From: Agrobacterium vitis
GTDB lineage: Bacteria; Pseudomonadota; Alphaproteobacteria; Rhizobiales; Rhizobiaceae
NCBI RefSeq assembly: GCF_013426735.1
Contig: NZ_AP023272.1
Span: 1,408,501-1,472,500 of the forward strand
DNA length: 64,000 nt
Direction of reading: 5' to 3'
Positions 37,077 to 44,814 of the stretch are shown here, in pieces; position 1 is the stretch's first letter; each line of letters starts with the position of its first letter. The notes beneath the pieces are model-generated. The model saw only the letters and a list, made by a program, of their open reading frames with translations. It was not told the origin of the DNA and did not search any database. A program made the position numbers and the translations under genes.

Positions 37077-37550
37077 TTACTCAGAAATCGACTTCAGCAA
37101 TTCAATCAGTTGATCGCGTTTTTCCGATCCGCCAAGCCGGCCAATGAATTTTTCCTCATGCTCGCGCCACTTTGGCAAAAGCTCTTCGAGAAATGCCGAA
37201 CCCTTGGACGTCAGGTGAAGAAAATAGACGCGGCGATCCGTATCCGAGCGACGGCGCTCAATAAGGCCCTTGTCTTCCAATCCATCGACGATTGCAACGA
37301 AATTGGCCCGCTGGATTGCCAGCGTCGAGGCGACGTCGCTTTGCTTCATTCCGGAATTACCGGCAATGATCGACAGAACGGAAAAATCAGCTGGCCGGAT
37401 ATCATGACCGCCGAGAACATCCTGAAAGTCCTGTAAAATGGCCAGTTGTGCGCGCCTGACGCGAAAGCCGAGTGAATAGGCTAGCCCGGAATAATCGACA
37501 ACCCCTTGTCGAATGCCGGCGCCCTCACCAATAAAATGTTGATTGCTCAT
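37077..37550 (-). CDS. MarR-family transcriptional regulator
   Basis: A 157-residue winged-helix regulator: dimerisation helices at both ends and an HTH with wing (SGMKQSDVASTLAIQRANFVAIVDGLEDKGLIERRRSDTDRRVYFLHLT). The DTDRR wing is a MarR hallmark. No oxidation-sensing cysteine is visible. No adjacent transporter or enzyme gene indicates its targets. Confidence 0.92.
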   Translation of the reverse strand: MSNQHFIGEGAGIRQGVVDYSGLAYSLGFRVRRAQLAILQDFQDVLGGHDIRPADFSVLSIIAGNSGMKQSDVASTLAIQRANFVAIVDGLEDKGLIERRRSDTDRRVYFLHLTSKGSAFLEELLPKWREHEEKFIGRLGGSEKRDQLIELLKSISE

Positions 37551-37844
37551 GCCCCTAGACTACAAACCTCCCGTGACCAATGCCCGATCCCACAATCCGG
37601 CATGTTCCGACTCTTAATAACGATCCATCTTTACCCTTCTTAACATAAGGGTACAAGATAATTCTTTAATTGAACGATTTCCCCCTGAAACAATATAGGG
37701 GTAAAACAGCTGTATCCGCAATTTCTTATTTTAGAGGTGCCTTTTTCGGCAGACAGGCTTCTGTGGATCGAACGCAAATTCACCATTGATGCGGCCACCA
37801 GACTAGGCTATGTACCGCTTCGCACCACAAGTGCTCATCTGAAC
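37551..37844. promoter_or_regulatory. Intergenic region with the tRNA-Arg promoter
   Basis: About 290 bases between marR and the tRNA gene. It must carry the marR promoter at its left and the tRNA promoter at its right. A plus-strand frame (37737-37937) reads through the tRNA gene and is not a gene. No firm -35/-10 pair is claimed. Confidence 0.4.
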
Positions 37845-37921
37845 GCACCCGTAGCTCAGCTGGATAGAGTGTTGGATTCCGATTCCAAAGGTCACAGGTT
37901 CGAATCCTGTCGGGTGCGCCA
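37845..37921 (+). tRNA. tRNA-Arg (anticodon CCG)
   Basis: A 77-base cloverleaf: acceptor GCACCCG pairing with CGGGTGC, D arm GCTC..GAGT, anticodon stem TTGGA/TCCAA with loop TTCCGAT (anticodon CCG at 34-36, reading CGG), T arm ACAGG-TTCGAAT-CCTGT, and encoded CCA end. An integrase gene starts 144 bp downstream on the same strand, so this is probably the attachment site of the element that follows. Confidence 0.95.
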
Positions 37922-38064
37922 CAAAATCTCATTTTAAATGATTGTCGTGGAAATTTTAATAAGTGAAATCAATTGCTTATGTGATGAGGCGCCGTTAGTC
38001 GTTGTCGATTGATCGGATTTTGCGTAACAAACTGCGCAACAATCTGGGAGACAATGGGTCTTGA

Positions 38065-39387
38065 ATGGCGCGGAACAAATCAGCCTCTGATCGCATCACG
38101 CAGCGCGACGGAATTTTTTATTATGTTCGACGTGTGCCGATTGCTCTGGCTCACCTCGATGAAAGAGGCATTGTCCGGCTCAGTCTGCGCACGGATAGCT
38201 GGGTGGCGGCTGTGAATGCAGCGGTCGACGCGGAGCGGAACCTTGAGGCTCTTTGGGCGGCGCTGGCGAAGGGTGAAAGCCAGTCGGCCTGGGATCGATA
38301 CAAGGCGGCGATCAGTCGAGCACAGCTTGAGGGTTTCGTTTATCGCTCGGCCGCAGAGCTGCACGACGGGCCGCTTGTGGATCTGGTAAAGCAATCAAAG
38401 GCGGTCGTCGGTCGCGGATCGGATAAGAGTGCGCGTCGAGCGCTGCTTGGGGCCGAGACGCCGCCGGCCGTAACGCTGTCTGATTTGTTCGCTGCCTATG
38501 AGCAGGTGACTGTGCCTGGTCAGGTGCAAAAGCGAGAAGATCAGAAGAGGCGGTGGAAGGTTGCGCGGGAACAGGCGTGGCGAGAGTTTGTCGATTGCGT
38601 GGGAGGGGAGATAGAATTTGCCGATCTAACTCGCATTCACTCTCGGAAATACAGGGATTGGCTCGCCGCTCGGGTCGTCGGTGGTCACATCACACCCGAA
38701 ACCGCCAATAAGCACATGATGCTGGTGAGCAGCATCATTTCGACCATGGCGACGGAATACAGCCTGGATCTGCCATCACTTTTTTCCAAGCTGAAGTTGC
38801 AATCAATTCAGCGCCGCCGACCGTCGTTTACGCGCGAACATGTCGAAACGGTCCTGCTGGGGGCGGGGGCGCTGTCGGGACTGAATAAGACGGCGCGTAT
38901 GGCTGTTTATCTTGCCGTGGAAACAGGCATGGGCGCGGAAGAGCTATGCGCCTTGCGGCAAGAAGATATCCGCCTGGATAGCCTTGTGCCGCATGTGCGT
39001 CTTACCCCGCGCACCGGGGCAACTTTGAAGACTGAATTTCGTGAGAGAACGATTCCGCTGGTTGGCGTGTCGCTACTGGCGGCAAAGCAGGTTCCGGCCG
39101 GGCTCGAACGGTACTTCGACAAAGCCGCCTCGATGTCGACCGCGATTAACAAATATCTGCGGAGCAAAGGGCTTTTGCCAACTGATAAGCACAGCTTGTA
39201 TTCGCTGCGCCATAGCTTTCAGGACCGGTTAAATGAGGAGAAAGCGCCTGAGCGGATGCAGGCCGACTTGATGGGCCATGCGTTCAGCCGTGAGACCTAT
39301 GGAGACGGGCATCCCGTCGCGCAGGTGCGCGATGTCCTCGCAGCCATGGCCTATCGTTTCGACCCGGCCGCGATTGACTTAGGCTGA
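38065..39387 (+). CDS. Tyrosine-family phage integrase with substituted box I arginine
   Basis: A 440-residue tyrosine recombinase immediately downstream of tRNA-Arg. C-terminal catalytic region about 255-430: box I region VETGMGAEELCALR has Gly290 where the TGxR arginine is expected; box II HSLYSLRHSF has Arg382 and His383, with Tyr379 instead of the first histidine as in some related integrases; DLMGH (His405); and the nucleophile Tyr412 in ETYGDG. Loss of the first arginine would normally cripple strand cleavage. N-terminal half is the DNA-binding part. Start ATG 38065. Confidence 0.88.
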   Translation: MARNKSASDRITQRDGIFYYVRRVPIALAHLDERGIVRLSLRTDSWVAAVNAAVDAERNLEALWAALAKGESQSAWDRYKAAISRAQLEGFVYRSAAELHDGPLVDLVKQSKAVVGRGSDKSARRALLGAETPPAVTLSDLFAAYEQVTVPGQVQKREDQKRRWKVAREQAWREFVDCVGGEIEFADLTRIHSRKYRDWLAARVVGGHITPETANKHMMLVSSIISTMATEYSLDLPSLFSKLKLQSIQRRRPSFTREHVETVLLGAGALSGLNKTARMAVYLAVETGMGAEELCALRQEDIRLDSLVPHVRLTPRTGATLKTEFRERTIPLVGVSLLAAKQVPAGLERYFDKAASMSTAINKYLRSKGLLPTDKHSLYSLRHSFQDRLNEEKAPERMQADLMGHAFSRETYGDGHPVAQVRDVLAAMAYRFDPAAIDLG

Positions 39388-39575
39388 TTGGCGATCAATT
39401 GTCGCGCGCGGCTGATCGTGTCGCGGCGATTGACCCGCGCGGTGATTTCGTTGTCTAGGCGCTCGAAAAGCGGCGCGTAGATTGCCGCTTCTTCATGTTC
39501 GCCCTCGTTTTCGCAGGCGGCAATTGCCTCGGCAACGCCTTGGCGCGCGAGCAACAGATCCTCCATTGTGATCAT
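39351..39575 (-). CDS. Small prophage protein
   Basis: A 74-residue acidic helical protein (MITMEDLLLARQGVAEAIAA, HEEAAIYAPLFERLDNEITARV), unknown family. It overlaps the integrase 3' end by 37 bp on the opposite strand, and its start overlaps the stop of a 20-codon ORF upstream (ATGA). A helical, compact protein of this kind is common in prophage early operons. Confidence 0.6.
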   Translation of the reverse strand: MITMEDLLLARQGVAEAIAACENEGEHEEAAIYAPLFERLDNEITARVNRRDTISRARQLIANQPKSIAAGSKR

Positions 39576-39634
39576 GGAATAATCCCGCTCTGTGCGCGCT
39601 CGGTGATAGCTTGTTTGAACTTAGCGCGGCTCAT
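39572..39634 (-). CDS. Very small ORF in the prophage minus-strand operon
   Basis: Twenty residues, MSRAKFKQAITERAQSGIIP, from the ATG at 39634. Its TGA overlaps the ATG of the next gene by the ATGA arrangement seen elsewhere in this operon, and it starts 12 bases after the end of the 146-residue gene. Too short for homology; position is the only support. Confidence 0.35.
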   Translation of the reverse strand: MSRAKFKQAITERAQSGIIP

Positions 39635-39646
39635 TTTCCAAGCTCG

Positions 39647-40087
39647 CTAAATTCTTCGGCATCTTGCGAGGCTTGTGATCGTCTCATGCAGCCGCTCGTT
39701 TTCGGCTATGAGTGCGGCGATGCTTTCCCAGGCGGCAAAAGGGTCGCCCGGCTCGCCAACCTCGGCTGCGATTTTGAGCAGCTCGTCACGATAGCCGATG
39801 AGGCTGGCATATTTCCGAGAGAAATGCAGTACCATCCCGTTCAACCGCTCGATTTCGGCGTCACGGTCCTCGATGTCATCAAGGGCGATGGTCAATGCAT
39901 TGGCTGTGGCGATGAACAGCATGGAGTTGTCGCATGCGCCTGCGAAGATCTTGGCGAGTGCCCGTTGTTTACCCGGAAGCCAGTTGGGCCAAATCTTCTC
40001 CTGGAGGATGGCGGCAATGGCGCGGGCCGGCTGGATTGCGTCTTCTCGGAGCGGGATTGCGCCCTTGATTGCTTCGGTCTCACGCAT
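39647..40087 (-). CDS. Hypothetical prophage protein
   Basis: A 146-residue protein with helices and heptad character near IEDRDAEIERLNGMVLHFSRKYASL, and FAAWESIAALIAENERLHETI near the end. No family recognised. Its ATG lies inside the last codons of the 58-residue gene upstream, so translation is probably coupled. Part of the leftward early operon next to the integrase. Confidence 0.65.
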   Translation of the reverse strand: MRETEAIKGAIPLREDAIQPARAIAAILQEKIWPNWLPGKQRALAKIFAGACDNSMLFIATANALTIALDDIEDRDAEIERLNGMVLHFSRKYASLIGYRDELLKIAAEVGEPGDPFAAWESIAALIAENERLHETITSLARCRRI

Positions 40088-40256
40088 CCCGTTTTCCCTT
40101 GATAATGCGAATTGTCTCGATGAAGCCGGGCCGGGTGCGCAGAGCCTTTTGCTCTGCCTTAAGACTGTTGTCGGCTGTGGTGATTACGGTATGGCCATCG
40201 CGGAAGCGGACGCTGAAGAGCGGCTTGCGGGCTGTTTGTGGGGATTGGGTTGTCAT
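40080..40256 (-). CDS. Small prophage protein (58 residues)
   Basis: Fifty-eight residues from the ATG at 40256 (MTTQSPQTARKPLFSVRFRD, then GHTVITTADNSLKAEQKALR). Its frame ends TGA at 40080-40082, overlapping the start of the 146-residue gene by eight bases. A 30-codon frame with a TTG start just upstream ends on the same ATGA overlap. Basic and beta-rich, with no recognised family. Composition matches its neighbours. Confidence 0.6.
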   Translation of the reverse strand: MTTQSPQTARKPLFSVRFRDGHTVITTADNSLKAEQKALRTRPGFIETIRIIKGKRDA

Positions 40257-40355
40257 GCCGGCACCTTCGGGTATTGGGCGGAATACGGCCTGGTCGCCTC
40301 ATATGGAACGGGAGAAGGTGGCCGTCGGGCTACGTGGAAGAGCAAAATCAGATGT

Positions 40356-40547
40356 TCAGGCGACTTCGGTAAGACGGATACGCTCGGCGACGGCTGGCGC
40401 GTTGCGCAACTGGCTATCCTTGCAGATACCGGCGCTCAAAAGGTCATTCTCGGTCTGCGGGCCGCGCTCCTGATAGAGCTGAAACATCGTTTCGCGGTCA
40501 CGCTTGTCTTCGGCGGTGACGGTGGACGTCTGCTGCATGATTTCCAT
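40356..40547 (-). CDS. Small prophage protein (63 residues)
   Basis: A 63-residue protein from the ATG at 40547: MEIMQQTSTVTAEDKRDRET, then FQLYQERGPQTENDLLSAGI. The end resembles a small winged-helix piece (TENDLLSAGICKDSQLRN), but that is tentative. The frame is open upstream to 40811 through proline-rich, unlikely sequence. First gene of the leftward operon; an operator-like sequence lies about 160 bp upstream. Confidence 0.55.
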   Translation of the reverse strand: MEIMQQTSTVTAEDKRDRETMFQLYQERGPQTENDLLSAGICKDSQLRNAPAVAERIRLTEVA

Positions 40548-41019
40548 CCTTGGCTTGAGGATGCGACGATCCTCTATTCGTTTGGTTGACGCCGCCGGAT
40601 GGGTAGGGTTTGTGGGGGTGGGGGTGTCATCCGGCGGCGTCTTTCGGTATCCACCGGTGCGAGGTGGATGGTGGTAATGTTTCATATTATGCAACTTTCT
40701 GCAAGAGTAAAGTTTCATAAAGTGACACAATGGCGAGCTGAGCGAATGAAGCGCCTGTGTTGATGTAGGCGCGCAAAAGCCTTCTAGGTTGGATTTCGAC
40801 CGAGAAGGCAATGAATAGATTGGGCTATTTGTTCACGCTGGTGAAAATTGCGAGATCATCAAAGATTATAGAGGACCACTTAAAAACTATCTATCCGAGA
40901 TTTCTGGCGTGGACATTCTTCGGTCATCCGTGATGCATCTCGTTCTATCGGGAATGCCTAAGCCAAGCGAATTCGCAGCTACGCAAACTCCCTGTGCGGG
41001 AATTTATCCGCATGGTCAC
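40548..41019. other. Control region of the leftward prophage operon
   Basis: About 470 bases between the 63-residue gene and the repressor stop. It includes the operator-like sequence at 40709-40728. One 40-codon plus-strand frame (40811-40933) with weak GAGAAGG upstream is not convincing. Confidence 0.5.
40709..40728. promoter_or_regulatory. Candidate prophage operator, left site
   Basis: AAAGTTTCATAAAGTGACAC. The reverse complement of the site at 41436-41455 (AAAGTTTCACATAGTGACAC) is nearly identical. Repetition of a 20-bp sequence at the left operon and at the repressor/cro gap suggests binding by the same repressor. Confidence 0.65.
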
Positions 41020-41367
41020 TTAAAATTTTGATTTACTTTGATTTTCCTGATCATCGAACATGATCTTGAGCATGGAAATAGCTTTTTCTTTCTGCTCTTC
41101 TGTCTTGTCTAAAAAGAACCTGGACAGCCAGTCATCATCAGGGTGACGAAACAGCCCGGAAACGTCAGTGCTGAAAAGCGCTGCGAGGCTCTCTAAGTAT
41201 TCGGGGTTCGGCAATACGCCCTTAAACCATTTAGAAACGAGACCCTTATCAGCCCCAACCTCTCTCACGATGTCAACCTGCCTTAGATTACGCTTCTCCG
41301 CCCATTCCGGGATGAAGTGCAATCTGTGGGGCGTTTTGCCGCTGTGAATTTTTGAGATGTTGCTCAT
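41020..41367 (-). CDS. XRE-family repressor (CI-like)
   Basis: A 115-residue helix-turn-helix protein: IPEWAEKRNLRQVDIVREVGADKGLVSKWFKG, with the recognition helix GLVSKWF. The C-terminal part is charged (RFFLDKTEEQKEKAISMLK) and has no Ser-Lys peptidase dyad, so it is a small non-LexA-like repressor. Divergent from the Cro-like gene; 94 bp with operator-like repeats lie between. The ATG at 41367 is chosen as the one nearest the HTH. Confidence 0.82.
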   Translation of the reverse strand: MSNISKIHSGKTPHRLHFIPEWAEKRNLRQVDIVREVGADKGLVSKWFKGVLPNPEYLESLAALFSTDVSGLFRHPDDDWLSRFFLDKTEEQKEKAISMLKIMFDDQENQSKSKF

Positions 41368-41409
41368 TGTGCAACAATATTCCTGTTGATGCAGCAAGGC
41401 GTTAGCTCC

Positions 41410-41455
41410 GTGTGACACAAATCTTCTTGCCTAAAGTGTCACTATGTGAAACTTT
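41410..41455. promoter_or_regulatory. Candidate operators between the divergent repressor genes
   Basis: GTGTGACACAA (41410-41420) and AAAGTGTCACTATGTGAAACTTT (41433-41455). The second is a near-palindrome, AAGTGTCAC and GTGAAACTT differing in one base pair. The heptamer GTGTCAC/GTGACAC occurs here twice and at 40722-40728. Confidence 0.65.
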
Positions 41456-41461
41456 GGCGAC

Positions 41462-41692
41462 ATGGAGCACCCGATTGCAAAGTACCGACGTGAGAAAAAC
41501 CTGACGCAAGATGCATTCGGGGAGCTCGTTGGCGCGACAAAAGGGATGGTTTCAAAATGGGAGGCGGGCAGAATTTTGCCTCGCCCTCATTCGATTGTTC
41601 GGATTGAAGACGTGACGGGCATGTCGGTGTCCGCAAGTGACATTGTCAGGACGTTCTACCATTTCTCTCAAGGGAACGAGGTCGCTCAATGA
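41462..41692 (+). CDS. XRE-family Cro-like regulator
   Basis: A 76-residue HTH protein (KYRREKNLTQDAFGELVGATKGMVSKWEAGRILPRPHSIVRIEDVTG), the pattern of Cro/YdaS-type regulators. Opposes the CI-like gene across the operator region and leads the rightward early operon. The next small ORF begins on its stop codon. Confidence 0.85.
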   Translation: MEHPIAKYRREKNLTQDAFGELVGATKGMVSKWEAGRILPRPHSIVRIEDVTGMSVSASDIVRTFYHFSQGNEVAQ

Positions 41693-41817
41693 TGATGCGC
41701 CCCTTTCTTCCATACGATTCGCGCTGGCTCTCCTCCCAGCTGCGCGCAGCCCGCACCAGGTTGTTTGGCGTCCGATCTGGTGCGGGCAAGTTTCGGTTTG
41801 CATGCGGTCCTCCCTGA
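41689..41817 (+). CDS. Small ORF coupled to the Cro-like gene
   Basis: Forty-two residues beginning with three Met codons (MMMRPFLPYDSRWLSSQLRA, then ARTRLFGVRSGAGKFRFACG). The first ATG overlaps the preceding TGA (ATGA). Basic; no family. Codon use looks like its neighbours, which gives modest support. Confidence 0.4.
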   Translation: MMMRPFLPYDSRWLSSQLRAARTRLFGVRSGAGKFRFACGPP

Positions 41818-41907
41818 GTATCTGACGGCCCATTTCTCACATTTTTGATCAATTCCCACCACGGGAAAAACGCCGGAGATTTCCCGGCGCGGGAAAGGTT
41901 TTGTCTT

Positions 41908-42405
41908 ATGCACACAAGCGCTTGGTTTCATCGCATCAAAGCGGCGCAACGCGACCTGATTAGGCTGGTTGGCGGTATCGAACGGGCATCGGAGATCTCT
42001 TCGGTGTCTGCCAGCCATATCGGACGGATGAACAATCCGCGTGATACGGACCTGATGCCGATTTCGGTTGTCTATGCCCTGGAGAGCGAATGCGGGGTGC
42101 CGGTCGTGACCTCGGCCATGGCCGAGTTGAGCGGTCGCCGGTTGACCGATCCGGCGGGCGAACGCGCCGTAGAGCAGGGCGTTGTCGTTGCCTATTCGGA
42201 AATGGTGCGCCGGGCTGGCGATCTGATTTCCGGTGGCGCGGTGGCGATCTCCGACATGGTGGTGACACCTGCGGAAGCCACCAAGATGGACCGGGATGCG
42301 GCGGAATTGGAAGTCGGTCTTGCAGCACTTCGCAAGGCGCTGGCCGGTGTGAAGGCGAGGGGCGGCGATAAGCTTGGCCTGCGGATTGTGGGAGAGCAGC
42401 CATGA
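41908..42405 (+). CDS. Prophage early protein, CII-like or unknown
   Basis: A 165-residue protein. The N-terminus could be an HTH: AAQRDLIRLVGGIERASEISSVSASHIGRMN, as in regulators that read a DNA site, and the rest is alanine-rich helical with ESECGVPVVTSAMAELSGR. A role like CII is only a guess. The ATG at 41908 has GGGAAAGG upstream. Next to a hairpin (CGCCGG/CCGGCG) in the leader at about 41871-41889. Confidence 0.6.
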   Translation: MHTSAWFHRIKAAQRDLIRLVGGIERASEISSVSASHIGRMNNPRDTDLMPISVVYALESECGVPVVTSAMAELSGRRLTDPAGERAVEQGVVVAYSEMVRRAGDLISGGAVAISDMVVTPAEATKMDRDAAELEVGLAALRKALAGVKARGGDKLGLRIVGEQP

Positions 42406-42638
42406 TCGACGCAACCCTGACCCCACTGTTCGAGCGGCCCTTGAGTGCGCGGGCACGGGCCTTCCTGCGCAAGCTCAAAATCCATGGTGGTCAGCTGATT
42501 GTCCCTCATGGCCCTGACCGGCAGTTGGCGAATGACTGCCGTGCCTGCGGCTATGTGCTGATCCGCGAGGATCACAAGACGGTGCTGCTGACCGGTCTGG
42601 GTCAGGCCTATCTTGATCGTCTGATGAGGGCGAACTGA
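42402..42638 (+). CDS. Small prophage protein (78 residues)
   Basis: A 78-residue protein: LSARARAFLRKLKIHGGQLIVPHG, then CRACGYVLIREDHKTVLLTGLGQAYLDRL. It looks like a small winged-helix. Starts at the stop of the preceding gene (ATGA overlap) and ends on the start of the ParB-methyltransferase gene. Function unknown. Confidence 0.65.
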   Translation: MIDATLTPLFERPLSARARAFLRKLKIHGGQLIVPHGPDRQLANDCRACGYVLIREDHKTVLLTGLGQAYLDRLMRAN

Positions 42639-44251
42639 TGGCCGGTTATGCGTCAGTCAAGTATCCCAAGCCCGGTTCCGCCGGGCTTTCCCTTATTCTC
42701 ATAGCGATTCGCGACGGCGAGGTGGTCACCAAGGACGTGGCGCAAGTGATTGCCGCCAACAAGGTGGCAGCCGAAGGCTGCGGCTATCTGATCCGCGATC
42801 AGAAGGACGGCAATCGCTGGTATCCGACAGATCGGGCGCGTGAGATGCTGGTGGCGCTGAGCCTCAGTGACGTTGCACCGGTTATCCAGCCCAAAACCAA
42901 GGTGGCAACGGAACGGCGGATTGACAGCATCCGCGCCGAACACCGGCTGCGGACCCTGAATGAGACGACCGTTCTGGCGCTGATGGACAACATCCGCGAC
43001 TACGGGCTGGAAACGCCGATCACCGTCTATGGCGATGTTGACGACGCTGAGGTGGATCTCGGCGCCGGCGGTCACCGCCTGGAGGCCTGCAAGCGGTTGG
43101 GGCTAGAGTTCATTCTGTGCTTCCACAAGCGGGGCGACGATCTCGACCGTCAGCTCTGCGAGATCGACGAGAACCTGATCAGGGCCGATCTGACGCCATC
43201 CGACCGGGCGCTGTTTCTGCATCGTCGCAAGGAAATCTATCTGGTCAAGTTTCCCGATACGGCGCGTGAGGCCAGTCTGAAGCGGGGCGATGTTTCCCCG
43301 TCTCGCCAAATTGGCGAAACGGGAAAGCGCTTCACCGCTGCCACGGCGCAAGCAACCGGGCAGAAAGAGCGCACCATTCAGCGCGATGTCGAGCGCGGAG
43401 AGAAGATTTCCCGCACGGCATTGCAGATGTTGCGCGGTACCCGGCACGACAAGGGTGTGACGCTCGATCAGTTGAAGCGGCTGGAAACAGCCGAGGCACA
43501 AGAGCGCTTTGCCCGCGATCTGATTGCCGCAGACAAGGCGGTGACGGCCGAATCCAAGGCGATCCGCACCACCAACCAAAAGCATAGCCGGGACATGCGG
43601 CTGCATCTGGTGAGCGCCATTGCCGAGCATGGCCGGCGCAAAGGTGGCGACGTGCCGCGTGGTGCCTATGCCATCGGCTATGCCGACCCACCGTGGCAGC
43701 AAGAGGCCTGGAGCGATGAGACCGGGCAAGACAAGGGCCTCAAATATCCCGCCATGCCGGTGGAGGAGATCAAGGCGCTTTGCGCAGGCGACAGATCGCC
43801 CTTCACCATGGATGCGCTGTTGTTCCTGTGGGTCACCGCCAACCGGTTGCCCGATGGGATCGACGTGCTGCGGGCCTGGGGTTTTGACTATGTCACCTGC
43901 ATGGCCTGGGACAAGGTGCATATCGGCATGGGCCGCTGGGTGCGGGATCGCCATGAACTGCTGTTGATCGGCAAACGCGGCAAGGTCTCGCTGGCACCAT
44001 TGCCCGGCACCCAGCCGGACAGCCTCTATGCCGAGGCAAAGACCGAGCATAGCCGCAAGCCTGTGTGGTTTGCCGAACAGATCGATCGGCTGTGGCCGCA
44101 ACTGCCGAAACTAGAACTGTTTCAGCGCAAGGAAAGCCTTGCCGAGGGTGACGTGCGCCTTGCCGGCAAGTGGGACTTCTGGGGCTTTGAGGCCACGCAG
44201 TCCTCGGAGGCCACGCAGACCGCGCCGGTCTCGGAAGGGGGTGGCGCATGA
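42638..44251 (+). CDS. ParB-like domain fused to an MT-A70 adenine methyltransferase
   Basis: A 537-residue two-part protein. Residues about 1-90 are an unassigned N-terminal domain. Residues about 95-300 are ParB-like: DNIRDYGLETPITVYGD, LGAGGHRLEACKRLG, then the helix-rich segment with TGQKERTIQRDVERGE. Residues about 340-510 are an MT-A70-type N6-adenine methyltransferase with DPPW at 350-353, LFLWVTANRLPDG and GKRGKVSLAP. This fusion occurs in rhizobial phages; it may methylate phage DNA. Coupled by overlap to both neighbours. Confidence 0.88.
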   Translation: MAGYASVKYPKPGSAGLSLILIAIRDGEVVTKDVAQVIAANKVAAEGCGYLIRDQKDGNRWYPTDRAREMLVALSLSDVAPVIQPKTKVATERRIDSIRAEHRLRTLNETTVLALMDNIRDYGLETPITVYGDVDDAEVDLGAGGHRLEACKRLGLEFILCFHKRGDDLDRQLCEIDENLIRADLTPSDRALFLHRRKEIYLVKFPDTAREASLKRGDVSPSRQIGETGKRFTAATAQATGQKERTIQRDVERGEKISRTALQMLRGTRHDKGVTLDQLKRLETAEAQERFARDLIAADKAVTAESKAIRTTNQKHSRDMRLHLVSAIAEHGRRKGGDVPRGAYAIGYADPPWQQEAWSDETGQDKGLKYPAMPVEEIKALCAGDRSPFTMDALLFLWVTANRLPDGIDVLRAWGFDYVTCMAWDKVHIGMGRWVRDRHELLLIGKRGKVSLAPLPGTQPDSLYAEAKTEHSRKPVWFAEQIDRLWPQLPKLELFQRKESLAEGDVRLAGKWDFWGFEATQSSEATQTAPVSEGGGA

Positions 44252-44814
44252 CGGCGGATGCCTTGCAAAGACGGCACAGGGAGGTCGCCACCGTAAACCG
44301 GCTTCGTGGATCGGCCGAGCGGCTGCAAAAGGACGCCTGGACGCTGGAAGCGACACGGGACGGCCTGCGCCTGATCGTCCAGCGGCCGGATGGTGAGCTG
44401 GCGCACATTGCCACCATCCACCGCAACGCCCTGCATGATGAGCGGGATTTGCTCTGCGGTGCCCTCGATCATCTGCGAATGTTTTTGCATCTGTTCGACC
44501 GCGCGGCGATTGCGGTGCGCGATTTGCGTCAAGAGCTGGAGGTGCAGAGCCATTCACCGGCGTTGGCCCGCAAGATGCCGAACCACTCGGCGCAAGCCTC
44601 CATTCTGCTGTCCCATGCTGCCTTCCACCGGTTTCTGAGCGAGACTGGCGGCGGGTGCGTGGTTGACGACAAAGACACTGCCGACGCGGCTCTGAAGGAC
44701 CGCCTCGGCATCACCAGCAAAAAACAGATCAATGAGGATGACCGCGTCAGAGCGGCCTGGCTCTCGCTGTTTGGCGAGTACGAGGCGTGGCTGCGCAGCG
44801 GGGGTGAAGCATGA
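44248..44814 (+). CDS. Hypothetical prophage protein
   Basis: A 188-residue protein of no recognised family. The first 70 residues are beta-rich (LEATRDGLRLIVQRPDGELAHIATIHR), the rest helical, with HLFDRAAIAVRDLRQEL, then SVHA-like segments and DDRVRAAWLSLFGEYEAWLRSGGEA. ATGA overlaps on both ends place it firmly in the early operon. Confidence 0.7.
   Translation: MTADALQRRHREVATVNRLRGSAERLQKDAWTLEATRDGLRLIVQRPDGELAHIATIHRNALHDERDLLCGALDHLRMFLHLFDRAAIAVRDLRQELEVQSHSPALARKMPNHSAQASILLSHAAFHRFLSETGGGCVVDDKDTADAALKDRLGITSKKQINEDDRVRAAWLSLFGEYEAWLRSGGEA

Noticed and set aside
40811..40933. 40-codon plus-strand frame between prophage genes
   Set aside because: Weak ribosome site, no family; kept only as a remark.
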